43,578 bases of DNA from JAXMBX01 sp046349635. Its GTDB lineage: Bacteria; Planctomycetota; Planctomycetia; Planctomycetales; Planctomycetaceae. The stretch spans positions 1 through 43,578 of the forward strand of contig JAXMBX010000043.1 of assembly GCA_046349635.1 (NCBI GenBank), written 5' to 3'. How positions within the stretch are numbered: the stretch's first letter is position 1; each line of letters starts with the position of its first letter. The translations under genes were made by a program, and so were the position numbers. Below the pieces are notes generated by a model, which was not told the origin of the DNA, did not search any database, and was given only the letters and a program-made list of their open reading frames with translations. Below, piece by piece: positions 17,512-26,764 of the stretch.

Positions 17512-18585
17512 TCAATCGTCCGTCTCGTCTTCGCTCTCGTCTCCCTCGCCCTCTTCCGCTTTTCCACCCCAGCGGAATACGTTCAGCCATGAACCTTTCG
17601 GCTCGACTTCTTCTTCCTGCACCTTGGCCCGCTTGACTTGAGGCTTGAGCGTCTTCTGCAACAAGGCCATCCGTTTTCGTTCCTTGGCCATTTGCACCTG
17701 CTGTTGCTCGAATTTCTGCAGTTCCCGGGAAAGTTGCGCCCGTTCGACACTCAACTCCACTTCCACACGCCGGTTATTTTCCCGTAATACCGCTTCCCAG
17801 GCCTCCAGCTTCTGACGCTGGTCTTCCGGCAGAGAATCGTAATCTTTCAGGTCGAAGACCGGGATCTCAACGGTATTGATCGCGTGCACGTAATCGGTCA
17901 ATTTCTGCAGGCACTCATCTCGCGAAGTGACGGCGGCTCTCAGTTCTTCGATCGTCGCGTTTTCGAGATCGATTTCCTCCGGTAATGCGGGCATCCGTTC
18001 CAGCGGAGGCGTTTCTTTGTGAGTTCCCGAGGCCGACGCTTCAGGGGCGGTCGTCGTAATTTCGGGTTCCGGTTCCGGGGGAGCGGCTGGTGTTTCTTCG
18101 ACAGGCTCCACCGGACGGGCCAGTACCTGCTTCTGTGCTCCGAGAATCGCCGCCAGGGGGTCCGCCCCCTGCCGTTCCATCTGCATCGCCAGCGAGGCCT
18201 TCCAGTCCTGAGGTTCCGGAGCAACCGGGGCGGGAACGGGAAGATGGGACAGATTCTCGACGAGATCCCGGATCTCCTGCAACTGCCCTTCGATCCGCTC
18301 AAGGGTCAGCCCGGACTGCATCTCCTGCCACTGGTGGACGCAGTCCCGCATCTCGTGGACGAGGGTCTGCTGTTCTTCCATGAACTCAACGGGAGGCGAT
18401 TCATATTCATACGAGGTGTTATCGGCGACGCGCGGCGGGGGATTCTCCATCAGCCCCCGCTTGGTTCGGTCCAGTTCGTTCGCCGTCTGCTCCAGGCTGT
18501 CCGTGAGCGCACTGATCAACAGCTCCTGCTGTTGGAGTTGCGCTTCGAGTTCGTGGATCAGCGCGGACGAGGACATGGGTGTCAT
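17512..18585 (-). CDS. Coiled-coil protein of unknown function
   Basis: About 357 residues with no signal peptide, membrane segment or enzyme motif. Residues 1-50 form a first predicted coiled coil (HELEAQLQQQELL, LEQTANELDRTKRG), followed by a second helical region around residues 75-120. A proline- and glutamate-rich linker follows (EPVEETPAAPPEPEPE), then a long C-terminal coiled coil (REVEL-type heptads to KERKRMALLQKTL). The final tail is strongly acidic and holds WLNVFRWGG. Such layouts are typical of planctomycete-specific scaffold proteins, but I do not recognise a named family. ATGs at 18606, 18585 and 18576 are all possible starts, none with a clear ribosome site. It stands alone between the ceramidase-like and RmlD-like genes. 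Confidence 0.75.
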   Translation of the reverse strand: MTPMSSSALIHELEAQLQQQELLISALTDSLEQTANELDRTKRGLMENPPPRVADNTSYEYESPPVEFMEEQQTLVHEMRDCVHQWQEMQSGLTLERIEGQLQEIRDLVENLSHLPVPAPVAPEPQDWKASLAMQMERQGADPLAAILGAQKQVLARPVEPVEETPAAPPEPEPEITTTAPEASASGTHKETPPLERMPALPEEIDLENATIEELRAAVTSRDECLQKLTDYVHAINTVEIPVFDLKDYDSLPEDQRQKLEAWEAVLRENNRRVEVELSVERAQLSRELQKFEQQQVQMAKERKRMALLQKTLKPQVKRAKVQEEEVEPKGSWLNVFRWGGKAEEGEGDESEDETDD

Positions 18586-18849
18586 TTCAAATGCAGGCAG
18601 TGGCAAATGCGGTCAATCGTGTCGGAATCGGCCCGGGTGTTGTTGCGAAGACTCATCAACAGCCGAACTCTGCCCCAAAAAACCTGACGCTATGCAATGG
18701 TTTGCGCAGCTTCAAGCCACACGACTCTACGTCACGCTTCGGACTGATGCCAAATTGACTCACCCTATTGATGAGGAATGTCAACCCGTTCACCCGTCAT
18801 GACCGGCACAGACGGATTGTTCGGAAGGAAAATCTGGTTGCGAGGGGGG

Positions 18850-19717
18850 TCAGGAGCCTCTTTCGGCCGGATATCGCCCTAACGCCTCCTGCCAGGGTGG
18901 GGTTCCCAACCGGTCGTTTGGATGAATTTGTGGCAATCAGGACGCTGAATTTGGGTCGGGAGCTGCGGCTCCATACTCTTCCGTCGTAATTCCGGTCAGT
19001 TTGACGTCGAGCCCCGCCTGCCGGAATATCTCCGCCGCGAACTCGAACCAGGTGCAACTCCCGCTATTGGTGAGGTGGTACAGCCCATACGCCTCCGTGT
19101 CGATCAACTTCAGAATCCCCGTTGCCAGGTCAAGGGCGGAAGTCGGCGTGCAGCGCTGATCGGTGACGACTCGCACCTCCCCCTTGTCCTTACCCAGCCG
19201 CAGCATCGTTTCGACGAAGTTCCTTCCCCGCCGTCCGCGCCCGCCCATAGACCCCACAGGTCCGGATGACGAAGTGGGAGGCTTTGCTGATTTCGACCAT
19301 CCCCTCCCCAAGAAACTTACTCGTGGCATAAACCCCTTTTAGAATTGGAGGGTCTTTTTCCGAGAGGGGACAGGCTTCCGAGAATTCATCTGCTTTATTG
19401 ACGCCACCGCTGAAGACATAGTCCGTACTGAGGTGCACAAGCGGCAAATTCCGGTTGTGGCATTCGTGGGCGAGAATTTTCGGGCCCATGGAGTTGATTA
19501 TCTCCGCCTTCTCCCGCTCTGTCTCCGCTCTGTCGACGAAGTTATACGCGGCGGTGTTGATGATCCCTTCCGGCTCGAGACGGTCCAGGACTTCCTGGAT
19601 CTGCTGCCGATTGGTGATGTCCAGTTCGGCGTGCGTCAGGCCATGCATCCGCTTGGGGGCCAGACGGCAGAGCGCCGTCCCCAGTTGTCCGTGGGCACCG
19701 GTGACAATCCAAACCAT
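18850..19717 (-). pseudogene. rfbD: dTDP-4-dehydrorhamnose reductase-like (RmlD) gene, frameshifted
   Basis: RmlD-type extended SDR. The first frame from ATG 19717 has the NAD(P) motif GAHGQLG, then ELDITN, NTAAYNFVD, LSTDYVFSG and YATSKFLGE, where Tyr and Lys are catalytic. Near 19230 the frame changes to NFVETMLRLGKDKGEVRVVTDQ, TPTSALDLA and ITTEEYGAAA. Three more changes give PRPKFSVL, HKFIQTTGWEPHP and WQEALGRYPAERGS, with a stop at 18850-18852. Full length is conserved, so four indels separate it from an intact gene. RmlD makes dTDP-L-rhamnose for cell-surface polysaccharide; no other rml gene is near, so the product could act on another nucleotide sugar. Confidence 0.75.
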
Positions 19718-19860
19718 AACGAATCGCAACTCAAGTAAAGTGAAGAGGGGATCTGTCAGCCCATCATATCGGCAGGTCGATACCGCTGACGAGTGCCGCG
19801 AAACACTCAAAACGATACGATACCTGCATCGGCAAATCTTCCCTTCTGGAAAGAAACATC

Positions 19861-22470
19861 ATGCAGGATTCATCCCGTCTCTCCCGTCGCGGATTTCTCT
19901 CGGGATCAACCGCCGCCTTGACCGCCCTCTCTGCCGCGAGAACTCCTCTGCTTGCTAATACGGCGGACGAGGCCACGGAGACCAGTGAATTCCGCTCCGG
20001 CTGGGAACAGGTTCCTGACCGGGTCTGGCCCGGCCCGCAGTTCTGGACCAACCCCTTGCAGGACTGGCGAATCTCTTACGGCCGCTTGGAGTGCTTCAAA
20101 TCCGTCCCGGATCGCAACATTCATCTCCTCTCCCGGGATCTGGCCGATCGCCCCGGCACGCTGGCCATGCGGGTCGAAATCGGCTCACTCTCCGGAAAAA
20201 AACTCCTGCACGGGAATGGTTCCGCCGGGTTTCTGATCGGCGTGAAAGGCCCCCTGGGCGACTATCGGAATAACCTCGTCCACGGGCAGGGGCTGGCGGT
20301 TGGTCTTCGGTTACCGGGGACGTTATTCATTGGCGTTGGAAAAGGTGAGCAGGAGCGGACGATCGATATTCCCGCCGAGGCAACGAGCATCGAGTTGCGC
20401 CTCCAGGGGGAGCCGCAGGGGCAGACCTTCCGCATCACCCTTGCGGCGTATCACCCGGCGGACGGGAAGCTCCTCGGCCAGGTGGAACGGGCCAATATTC
20501 CTCCACGAGCGATGGTCGGCAATCTGGCCCTTGGGGTGAACTTTGGCGCGTCTCCACAAGCCGCGAAAGGTGCCTCTCGGGAACAGGCGTCCAGAGCGAA
20601 GACCGGCCCATGGTGGTTCTCCGACTGGCGGATCAGCGGTACCAAGGTTGAAAGCCACGCGGATCGGACGTTCGGCCCCCTCCTCTTCAATCAATACACC
20701 CTTCACGACGGCATCTTGAAAATGACCGTCCAAATGCCCCCGTTGGGAATAGACGACACTCAGACGGTCCGCCTGCAGGGAAAGCGGGACAGCGAGTGGA
20801 AAACGATCGCTGAGGAACAGTTTCATCCCCGTTCACGCACCGCCATGTTCCGGATCACCGGCTGGGATAGCTCGAAAGACGCACCCTATCGACTCGCCTA
20901 TACGCTCCAGGGTTTGAATGCTGCTCCGCAGGAGCATTTTCTCGAAGGGACCATTCGCCGCGACCCGGTCGATCAGGAGACGATTACCGTCGCGGATATC
21001 TCCTGCAATGCCCACTACGCCTTCCCGAATACCGCCTGCGTGGCGAGCGTGGCGAAACTCAACCCCGATCTCCTCGCCTTCACTGGCGACCAATACTACG
21101 AATCGACCGGCGGCTTTGGGGTCGAGCGAACCAATGAAGACGCTGCCATTCTGGACGTCCTCCGCAAATGGTTTCAGCATGGCTGGACCTGGCGCGAGCT
21201 GATGAAAGACCGCCCCACCGTTTCCATCCCAGATGATCATGACGTCTACCACGGCAATCTTTGGGGAGAAAATGGAAAAGCCGCACCGGGGCAGGAATCG
21301 AGTGCCGAAGCCAAGGGGGGCTACAAGATGATGGCCGGCTTCGTGAATGTCGTCCATCGGATGCAGACCGCCCACCATCCCGACTCCACGGCTCCCGCCG
21401 GACTGCAGGGAATCACCGGCTATTACAGCCCCCTCACCTATGGCCGGATCAGTTTTGCGATTCTGGCCGACCGGCAATACAAATCGGGCCCGGATGGTAA
21501 GGCTCCCCCGACGACCAGCGGCCGTGCGGATCACGTCACCGATCCGAACTTCGACCCCAAAACCGCCGACCTCCCCGGCCTGCAACTTCTCGGCGATGCT
21601 CAACTGGACTTCCTGAAGTCCTGGGGGAAGGACTGGACCGGAGCAGACATGAAAGCGGTCATCTCCCAGACGATTTTCACCGCCATGGCGACGCATCACG
21701 GCAAGCAGGACGGTTTCCTCGTCGCCGATTATGACACCAACGCCTGGCCTCAGACGGCTCGGGATGCGGCTGTCCGGGAACTCCGTCGTGCCTGCGTGTT
21801 TCATATCGCCGGGGACCAGCATCTTCCCGCGGTTGTGCATTATGGCGTCGAAAGTCATCGGGATGGAGTCATCGCATTTGCTTCCCCGGCAGTCAACAAC
21901 CTCTACCCCCGCTGGTTTCGTCCCAAACAGGGAGGAGCGAACCGTAAGGCAGGCGAACCCGAGACACATGGCGATTTCAAGGACAGCTTCGGGCATCCCA
22001 TGACGGTTCTAGCGTGCGCGAATCCTCAACTCACCATTCGAGCGGGCGTTCTTGAAGCGGAGACCGACAAGTCTTCCGGTTTCGGCGTTGTCCGGTTCAA
22101 CAAGCGCCGCCGGACAATCACCGTCGAGTGTTGGCCGTTGCTCGCCGATCCGACACTGCCCCACACTCAGTTCGCCGACTGGCCGGTCACGGTCGGGCAG
22201 CTCGATGGCTTCGCCGGCGCTCCCAAATTCTGGCTCCCCCGACTGGTGGTTCATGGATGCGATCAACCGGTCGTTCGAATCATCAGCGAAGTGGACGGGG
22301 AAACACTCTATACCCTCCGCCTGCCGACAAATGCCTGGCAGCCGTTTACCTTTGCCGTGGGACCGCACACCCTCGAAGTCGAAAATCCGGAGGCGGGGAC
22401 GCGACGGGTTTTCCGGGGGCTGGCAGCGGAATCGAACCCGCAGGGAATTTTAGAGGTCAGTCTGTCGTAA
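19861..22470 (+). CDS. phoD: PhoD-like alkaline phosphatase/phosphodiesterase, Tat-exported, long form
   Basis: An 869-residue protein, much longer than standard PhoD (roughly 500-600). It opens with a twin-arginine signal (SRRGFLSG) followed by an alanine-rich hydrophobic stretch. Residues about 45-260 form an extra beta-rich region of unknown type. A PhoD N-terminal-like beta domain comes next, then the metallophosphatase core. Metal-binding blocks are FTGDQYY (Asp410), IPDDHDVYHGN (Asp459, His460, Asp461) and AGDQHLP (Asp652, His654). PhoD enzymes release phosphate from mono- and diesters using calcium and iron in the periplasm. A GGAAAG ribosome site precedes ATG 19861. Transcribed away from the RmlD-like gene; no phosphate-responsive box is evident. 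Confidence 0.88.
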   Translation: MQDSSRLSRRGFLSGSTAALTALSAARTPLLANTADEATETSEFRSGWEQVPDRVWPGPQFWTNPLQDWRISYGRLECFKSVPDRNIHLLSRDLADRPGTLAMRVEIGSLSGKKLLHGNGSAGFLIGVKGPLGDYRNNLVHGQGLAVGLRLPGTLFIGVGKGEQERTIDIPAEATSIELRLQGEPQGQTFRITLAAYHPADGKLLGQVERANIPPRAMVGNLALGVNFGASPQAAKGASREQASRAKTGPWWFSDWRISGTKVESHADRTFGPLLFNQYTLHDGILKMTVQMPPLGIDDTQTVRLQGKRDSEWKTIAEEQFHPRSRTAMFRITGWDSSKDAPYRLAYTLQGLNAAPQEHFLEGTIRRDPVDQETITVADISCNAHYAFPNTACVASVAKLNPDLLAFTGDQYYESTGGFGVERTNEDAAILDVLRKWFQHGWTWRELMKDRPTVSIPDDHDVYHGNLWGENGKAAPGQESSAEAKGGYKMMAGFVNVVHRMQTAHHPDSTAPAGLQGITGYYSPLTYGRISFAILADRQYKSGPDGKAPPTTSGRADHVTDPNFDPKTADLPGLQLLGDAQLDFLKSWGKDWTGADMKAVISQTIFTAMATHHGKQDGFLVADYDTNAWPQTARDAAVRELRRACVFHIAGDQHLPAVVHYGVESHRDGVIAFASPAVNNLYPRWFRPKQGGANRKAGEPETHGDFKDSFGHPMTVLACANPQLTIRAGVLEAETDKSSGFGVVRFNKRRRTITVECWPLLADPTLPHTQFADWPVTVGQLDGFAGAPKFWLPRLVVHGCDQPVVRIISEVDGETLYTLRLPTNAWQPFTFAVGPHTLEVENPEAGTRRVFRGLAAESNPQGILEVSLS

Positions 22471-22653
22471 GAATTCGGGGAAAGTTTGCCGAGCTTTGGC
22501 CCTTCAACCCGCTTCAAACTGCATAACCGCACTCGAAATCGAGTGTTCGCCGGGGGGAGTTCCAGCTTCCCTATCTCGTTCCCGCTCTTCCCCGATAGAA
22601 TCGAAGTGAGTTGATTGAGCCGTTTTCCCCCTTGATCTACCGGGAAATTTGCA

Positions 22654-24285
22654 TTGAGGTCTCTGACACTTCCCATTCCTCGCAGGTATCTGGTTCGATT
22701 TCATCCGAAGCGCATTCCGCATGCCTTTACGGACGTGCTGATCATTGGCGGGGGAATTGCGGGGTTGCGGGCGGGTCTGACTGCGGCTCCTCACGCGGAA
22801 ACCTTGATCGTCACCAAGGACCGACTGAACCAATCCAACAGTGCCTACGCCCAGGGAGGGATAGCGGGTGTCCTGGATCCCTTGGATGCCATCTCCAATC
22901 ACATCGCGGATACCATCTCGGCGGGCAAAGGTCTGTGCGACCGTGAAATCGTGGAGATGGTCGTCCGTGAGGCCCCGGAACGAATTCAGGAACTGATTCG
23001 CTGGGGGACAAAATTCGATCGCAATTCCGAAGGAGAAATCGAACTCGCGCAGGAAGGGGGGCACAGTCATCGGCGGATCGTACATGCCCTCGGGGATGCC
23101 ACCGGAAAGGAAGTCATCCGCGCGATGATCGAAAACATCCGGGCTGCTCCCCGTGCCCAGATCTGGGAATCGACCTTCACGATCGATCTCCTGACGCACG
23201 AAGGGGAATGCCGTGGAGCGCTGGTCTGGAATCCGCATCACGGCAAGACCTTCATCTGGGCCAAGCAGACTATTCTCGCCACGGGAGGCTGTGGCCGCGT
23301 TTATCGCGAGACCACCAATCCCCCGATTGCCACGGGCGACGGACACGCACTCGCCTATCGTGCGGGGACCACGGTCAGGGATATGGAATTCATGCAGTTC
23401 CATCCCACGGTGTTGTACATCGCCGGCAGTTCGCGACATCTCATCTCCGAGGCGGCGCGAGGCGAGGGTGCCTACCTCCGGGACTGCCACGGCGTCCGGT
23501 TCATGTCCGATTATGCCCCGAAACAACTGGAGCTGGCTCCCCGCGATGAAGTCAGCCGCGCCATCACACAGCAGATGGAGAAGACCAAGCACCCTTGCGT
23601 CTACCTCGATCTGACCCACCTCCCCCGCGAACTGATTCTGCAGCGGTTCCCGCACATCAGCCGCGTCTGCGCGGAGTTTGGCCTGGACATCACCAAGGAT
23701 CCAATTCCCGTTCGTCCGGGGGCTCATTACATGATCGGCGGCGTGAAAATCGACGAGCAGGGGAAGACCTCGCTGCCCCATCTGTGGGCCGCCGGCGAAG
23801 TGACCAGCAGCGGCCTGCATGGGGCGAACCGCCTCGCCTCCAACAGCCTGCTGGAAGGTCTTGTCTTCGGCAAGCGGGTCGGACAGGGAGCCTTGGAGCA
23901 GGCTCTGTCGCAACCGGACAGCTTTCAGATTCCCCGCATTGAGGTCGATTGGCCCTTGACGGAAAAAGCGGATGATGAATTGAACCTGCTCGACGTCAGC
24001 AACTCGCTGGGGGCGGAGATGTGGCGCAACGTCGGCATCGAACGGGAGCATGCCGGGCTGGAAAGTGCGGGCCGGCACATCGAGTTCTGGGATCGTTATG
24101 TCTCCAGCCGGGAATTCCAGCATCCCGCCGGCTGGGAACTGCAGAACATGCTTCTGGTTGCGCGGCTGATGATTGCCGCCGCCGATGCCCGCCGTGAAAG
24201 CCGCGGCACCCATTACCGCCGCGATTTTCCGCAAACCGACCCTCTGGAAGCGGTTCACATCGAATTGAGCCGCGGACGGGAATAA
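22654..24285 (+). CDS. nadB: L-aspartate oxidase
   Basis: A 543-residue FAD enzyme of the succinate dehydrogenase/fumarate reductase flavoprotein family. The FAD-binding motif IIGGGIAG is at 30-37. Conserved NadB blocks follow: SNSAYAQGGIAG, EGGHSHRRIVHA, ATGGCGRVYRETTNP, MQFHPT, and the C-terminal RLASNSLLEGLVFG. It oxidises L-aspartate to iminoaspartate, the first step of de novo NAD synthesis, in the cytoplasm. No ATG lies near the N-terminus; homology begins at about RYLVRFHPKRIP, so I use TTG 22654, which has GGGA about ten bases upstream. It is followed after about 140 bases by pyrB, so two aspartate-using enzymes are neighbours. A nadA or nadC gene is not seen here. Confidence 0.93.
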   Translation: MRSLTLPIPRRYLVRFHPKRIPHAFTDVLIIGGGIAGLRAGLTAAPHAETLIVTKDRLNQSNSAYAQGGIAGVLDPLDAISNHIADTISAGKGLCDREIVEMVVREAPERIQELIRWGTKFDRNSEGEIELAQEGGHSHRRIVHALGDATGKEVIRAMIENIRAAPRAQIWESTFTIDLLTHEGECRGALVWNPHHGKTFIWAKQTILATGGCGRVYRETTNPPIATGDGHALAYRAGTTVRDMEFMQFHPTVLYIAGSSRHLISEAARGEGAYLRDCHGVRFMSDYAPKQLELAPRDEVSRAITQQMEKTKHPCVYLDLTHLPRELILQRFPHISRVCAEFGLDITKDPIPVRPGAHYMIGGVKIDEQGKTSLPHLWAAGEVTSSGLHGANRLASNSLLEGLVFGKRVGQGALEQALSQPDSFQIPRIEVDWPLTEKADDELNLLDVSNSLGAEMWRNVGIEREHAGLESAGRHIEFWDRYVSSREFQHPAGWELQNMLLVARLMIAAADARRESRGTHYRRDFPQTDPLEAVHIELSRGRE

Positions 24286-24335
24286 CCTCGTTTCTCCGCA
24301 GCGATACCGGGGTTTGGGGATTCGGGGGCGGTTCG

Positions 24336-24364
24336 TTGCCCCCCCTTCACTCGGTTGTTACCAT
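24336..24364 (+). promoter_or_regulatory. Putative sigma70-type promoter of pyrB
   Basis: TTGCCC at 24336-24341 and TACCAT at 24359-24364 are 17 bases apart, just after the nadB stop. A transcript would start near 24371, about 56 bases before the pyrB ATG. I see no PyrR-type attenuator or recognisable pyrimidine leader. Confidence 0.5.
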
Positions 24365-24426
24365 CGGGAAAACGATTCGTCCCCAGGGAGGGACATGCGG
24401 ACCATCACCAAGGTGAGAACAGGTCG

Positions 24427-25389
24427 ATGCAAGCCACGGAAGCCGTGCAGACCGAGAAGAAATCCTGGACACGAAAACATCTGCTGGGACTGGAAGAGCT
24501 TTCAGCAGACGAGATCACATTGATTCTAGATCAGGCCGCGGAATTCAAACGCCTCGCCGATCAAGGGGAAACCAAGCTCAGGGATCTCGCCGGGACGGTT
24601 GTGGCGAATCTGTTCTTCGAGCCGTCCACCCGCACCAAGACGAGCTTCAACCTCGCCGCGAAACGGCTGAGTGCCGATACGGTCGATTTCACCGCCTCGA
24701 CCAGCAGCCTCTCCAAGGGCGAGACCTTTATCGACACTGCCCGCAATATTGAGGCGATGGGGGTCGATCAGGTGGTGGTGCGGCACAGCACTCCCGGCGC
24801 ACCGCACCTTCTCTCGCAGCATCTGCACGCCAGCATTTTGAACGCCGGCGACGGCACCCACGAACACCCCACCCAGGCGCTGCTCGACCTGATGACACTC
24901 CGGGAGAAACGGGGAACACTCAAGGGGTTGACCGTCGCGTTGGTGGGGGACATCTCCCACAGCCGCGTTGCCCGCTCGAATATCTGGGGGCTGACGAAAC
25001 TCGGGGCGCACGTCATCGTGTGCGGACCGGCGACCCTGATTCCCCCCCACGTCGAACGGCTGGGGGTCGAGGTGGCGAACAATTTCGACAAGATTCTCCC
25101 CCGCTGCGATTGCGTCAATCTCCTGCGGATTCAATTTGAACGCCAGCGGAGCGGGTTGTTCCCATCCATTACGGAATATGCCCATCTGTTCGGCATGAAC
25201 GGAGAGCGGCTCCGACGCGCCAAGGAAGGGATCGTTATTCTCGCCCCGGGCCCGATTAACCGGGGTGTGGAGATCACCCCGGACGTGGCGGACGGCAGTC
25301 ATTCCCTGATTCTGGAACAGGTGACGAACGGCCTGTTCGTCCGCATGGCCTGCCTCTATCTGCTGCATCAGAGCCGGTTGAAAAACTAG
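24427..25389 (+). CDS. pyrB: Aspartate carbamoyltransferase catalytic subunit
   Basis: A 320-residue ATCase. The carbamoyl-phosphate loop is FFEPSTRTKTSF at 63-74, followed by SLSKGET, VVRHS, the HEHPTQALLD block (His147, Gln150) that binds carbamoyl phosphate and the aspartate, GDISHSRVARSN and the LAPGPINRGVE block. It condenses carbamoyl phosphate and L-aspartate in pyrimidine synthesis. Start is ATG 24427 with a purine-rich site upstream; an ATG 24 codons earlier lacks support. There is a short N-terminal extension of about 15 residues before the conserved core. The next gene, 46 bases on, is a dihydroorotase homologue without most metal ligands, the arrangement seen for class A ATCases that need a DHO-like partner; no pyrI is present. 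Confidence 0.95.
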   Translation: MQATEAVQTEKKSWTRKHLLGLEELSADEITLILDQAAEFKRLADQGETKLRDLAGTVVANLFFEPSTRTKTSFNLAAKRLSADTVDFTASTSSLSKGETFIDTARNIEAMGVDQVVVRHSTPGAPHLLSQHLHASILNAGDGTHEHPTQALLDLMTLREKRGTLKGLTVALVGDISHSRVARSNIWGLTKLGAHVIVCGPATLIPPHVERLGVEVANNFDKILPRCDCVNLLRIQFERQRSGLFPSITEYAHLFGMNGERLRRAKEGIVILAPGPINRGVEITPDVADGSHSLILEQVTNGLFVRMACLYLLHQSRLKN

Positions 25390-25435
25390 CACCTACAAAC
25401 CTTCAGGAAACTCAACACAGGAACGGGAGTCGCGC

Positions 25436-26719
25436 GTGACGATCACACTGATTCGTGGAGGACGAATCATCGATCCGGGTCAGAATCTGGATCGGGTCGC
25501 CAATTTGCTGTTGCAGGATGGCAAGGTGCTGGGCATCGACGTCGCCACGGCTGAGCCGAACGTCGTGATCGACGCCTCCAATAAGATCGTGACTCCTGGA
25601 CTGATTGACATGCACGTCAGTTTCCGCGAGCCGGGAAATGAAGAAGACGAGACCATCGCGACCGGTTCGGAGTCCGCGCTGGCGGGGGGAATTACCAGCG
25701 TCGCCTGCATGCCGGATACCAGCCCCGTCGTCGATAACCGTGCCGAGGCGGAATTCGTCGTCATCCAGGGGGACCGGGCCGGGCATATCAATGTCTTTCC
25801 CCTCGGTGCCGTCACGAAAAACGTCGATGGCGAAGAGCTGGCCGAAATCGGGCAGCTCGTCCAGGGGGGAGTGGTCGCCTTCACGGATGGACGCAAGCCG
25901 GTCGCCAACGCCGAAATCATGCGCCGCGCCCTGCAATACACCAACATGTTCGACCGTCCGGTGTTCAATCGCCCCCAGGTTCCCGAACTGGTGCAGAATG
26001 GCGTGATGCACGACGGGTTCATCTCCACCCGGCTGGGACTGCGCGGCATGCCGGCCGCAGCCGAGGACATCATGGTGGGCCGCGACATTGCCCTCTGCGA
26101 GCTGACCGGAGGGAGGCTGCATCTGTTGACCCTGTCCACGAAAAATGCCGTGGAGCAGGTCCGCCGCGCCAAGGAGCGCGGGCTGCGCGTCACCGCCGAA
26201 GTCACACCGCATCAATTTATACTGACCGATGATTGTCTCGATACCTTTGATTCGAACTACAAGGTCGATCCTCCCCTGCGCACGCGGGAACATGTCGAAG
26301 CCCTGATCGCCGGGCTGAAGGACGGTACGATCGACGCCCTCTGTTCAGATCATCAGCCCCACACCTCCGAAAAGAAGATCCGTGAGCTGGATATCGTCCC
26401 CTTCGGCATCGTCGGACTGGAAACTCTGCTCCCCCTCTGTATCAAGAGCCTCATCGCTCCGGGGCACCTCACCTGGCTGCAACTGATCGAGAAACTGACC
26501 TCGAATCCCGCCCGGATTCTGAAACTGGACCGGAAGGGGACTCTGCAGCCGGGAAAAGATGCGGATGTCACGATCATCGATCCGCAGTTGCCCTGGACGA
26601 TCGACCCTGCCGAATTCCGCTCCAAGAGCAGCAATACTCCCTTCGCCGGCTGGGAAGTGCAGGGACGTGCGGTGGCGGTTCTCGTCAATGGTGAAGTGCG
26701 CTACGAATATTCCCCGTAA
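25436..26719 (+). CDS. pyrC: Dihydroorotase-like protein, probably non-catalytic (PyrC'/PyrX type)
   Basis: A 427-residue amidohydrolase-fold protein with the overall dihydroorotase pattern: TPGLIDMHV, FREPG, GGITSVACMPDTSPV, STKNAV, DPPLRT, GIVGLETLLP and the C-terminal beta-sandwich. The metal site is largely lost. The HxH pair is His60-Val-Ser62, the HxED histidine is replaced in FNRP (177-180), and the HVST histidine is Thr232 in LLTLST. TPHH is TPHQ (Gln260); Asp305 in SDHQPH and one Asp in FTDG (151) remain. This matches inactive DHO-like partners of ATCase in pseudomonads, which stabilise or activate PyrB. Automatic annotation will call it dihydroorotase. GTG start at 25436 has a GGGAG ribosome site. 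Same strand as pyrB, 46 bases behind it. Confidence 0.85.
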   Translation: MTITLIRGGRIIDPGQNLDRVANLLLQDGKVLGIDVATAEPNVVIDASNKIVTPGLIDMHVSFREPGNEEDETIATGSESALAGGITSVACMPDTSPVVDNRAEAEFVVIQGDRAGHINVFPLGAVTKNVDGEELAEIGQLVQGGVVAFTDGRKPVANAEIMRRALQYTNMFDRPVFNRPQVPELVQNGVMHDGFISTRLGLRGMPAAAEDIMVGRDIALCELTGGRLHLLTLSTKNAVEQVRRAKERGLRVTAEVTPHQFILTDDCLDTFDSNYKVDPPLRTREHVEALIAGLKDGTIDALCSDHQPHTSEKKIRELDIVPFGIVGLETLLPLCIKSLIAPGHLTWLQLIEKLTSNPARILKLDRKGTLQPGKDADVTIIDPQLPWTIDPAEFRSKSSNTPFAGWEVQGRAVAVLVNGEVRYEYSP

Positions 26720-26764
26720 CGCCTGCACAATGTCCCTCGCAGGTGGATCTGAGGCAGGCCCGTC

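Noticed and set aside
20833..21996. 387-codon minus-strand frame inside the PhoD-like gene
   Set aside because: Shadow of the PhoD coding strand, where metal-binding motifs are in frame.
22530..22545. Palindrome CACTCGAAATCGAGTG after the PhoD-like gene
   Set aside because: Short stem without a T run; not enough for a terminator call.
22504..24258. Long open frame (584 codons) on the minus strand opposite nadB
   Set aside because: The plus strand encodes a complete L-aspartate oxidase; the antisense frame has no recognisable domain and reflects high GC codon bias.
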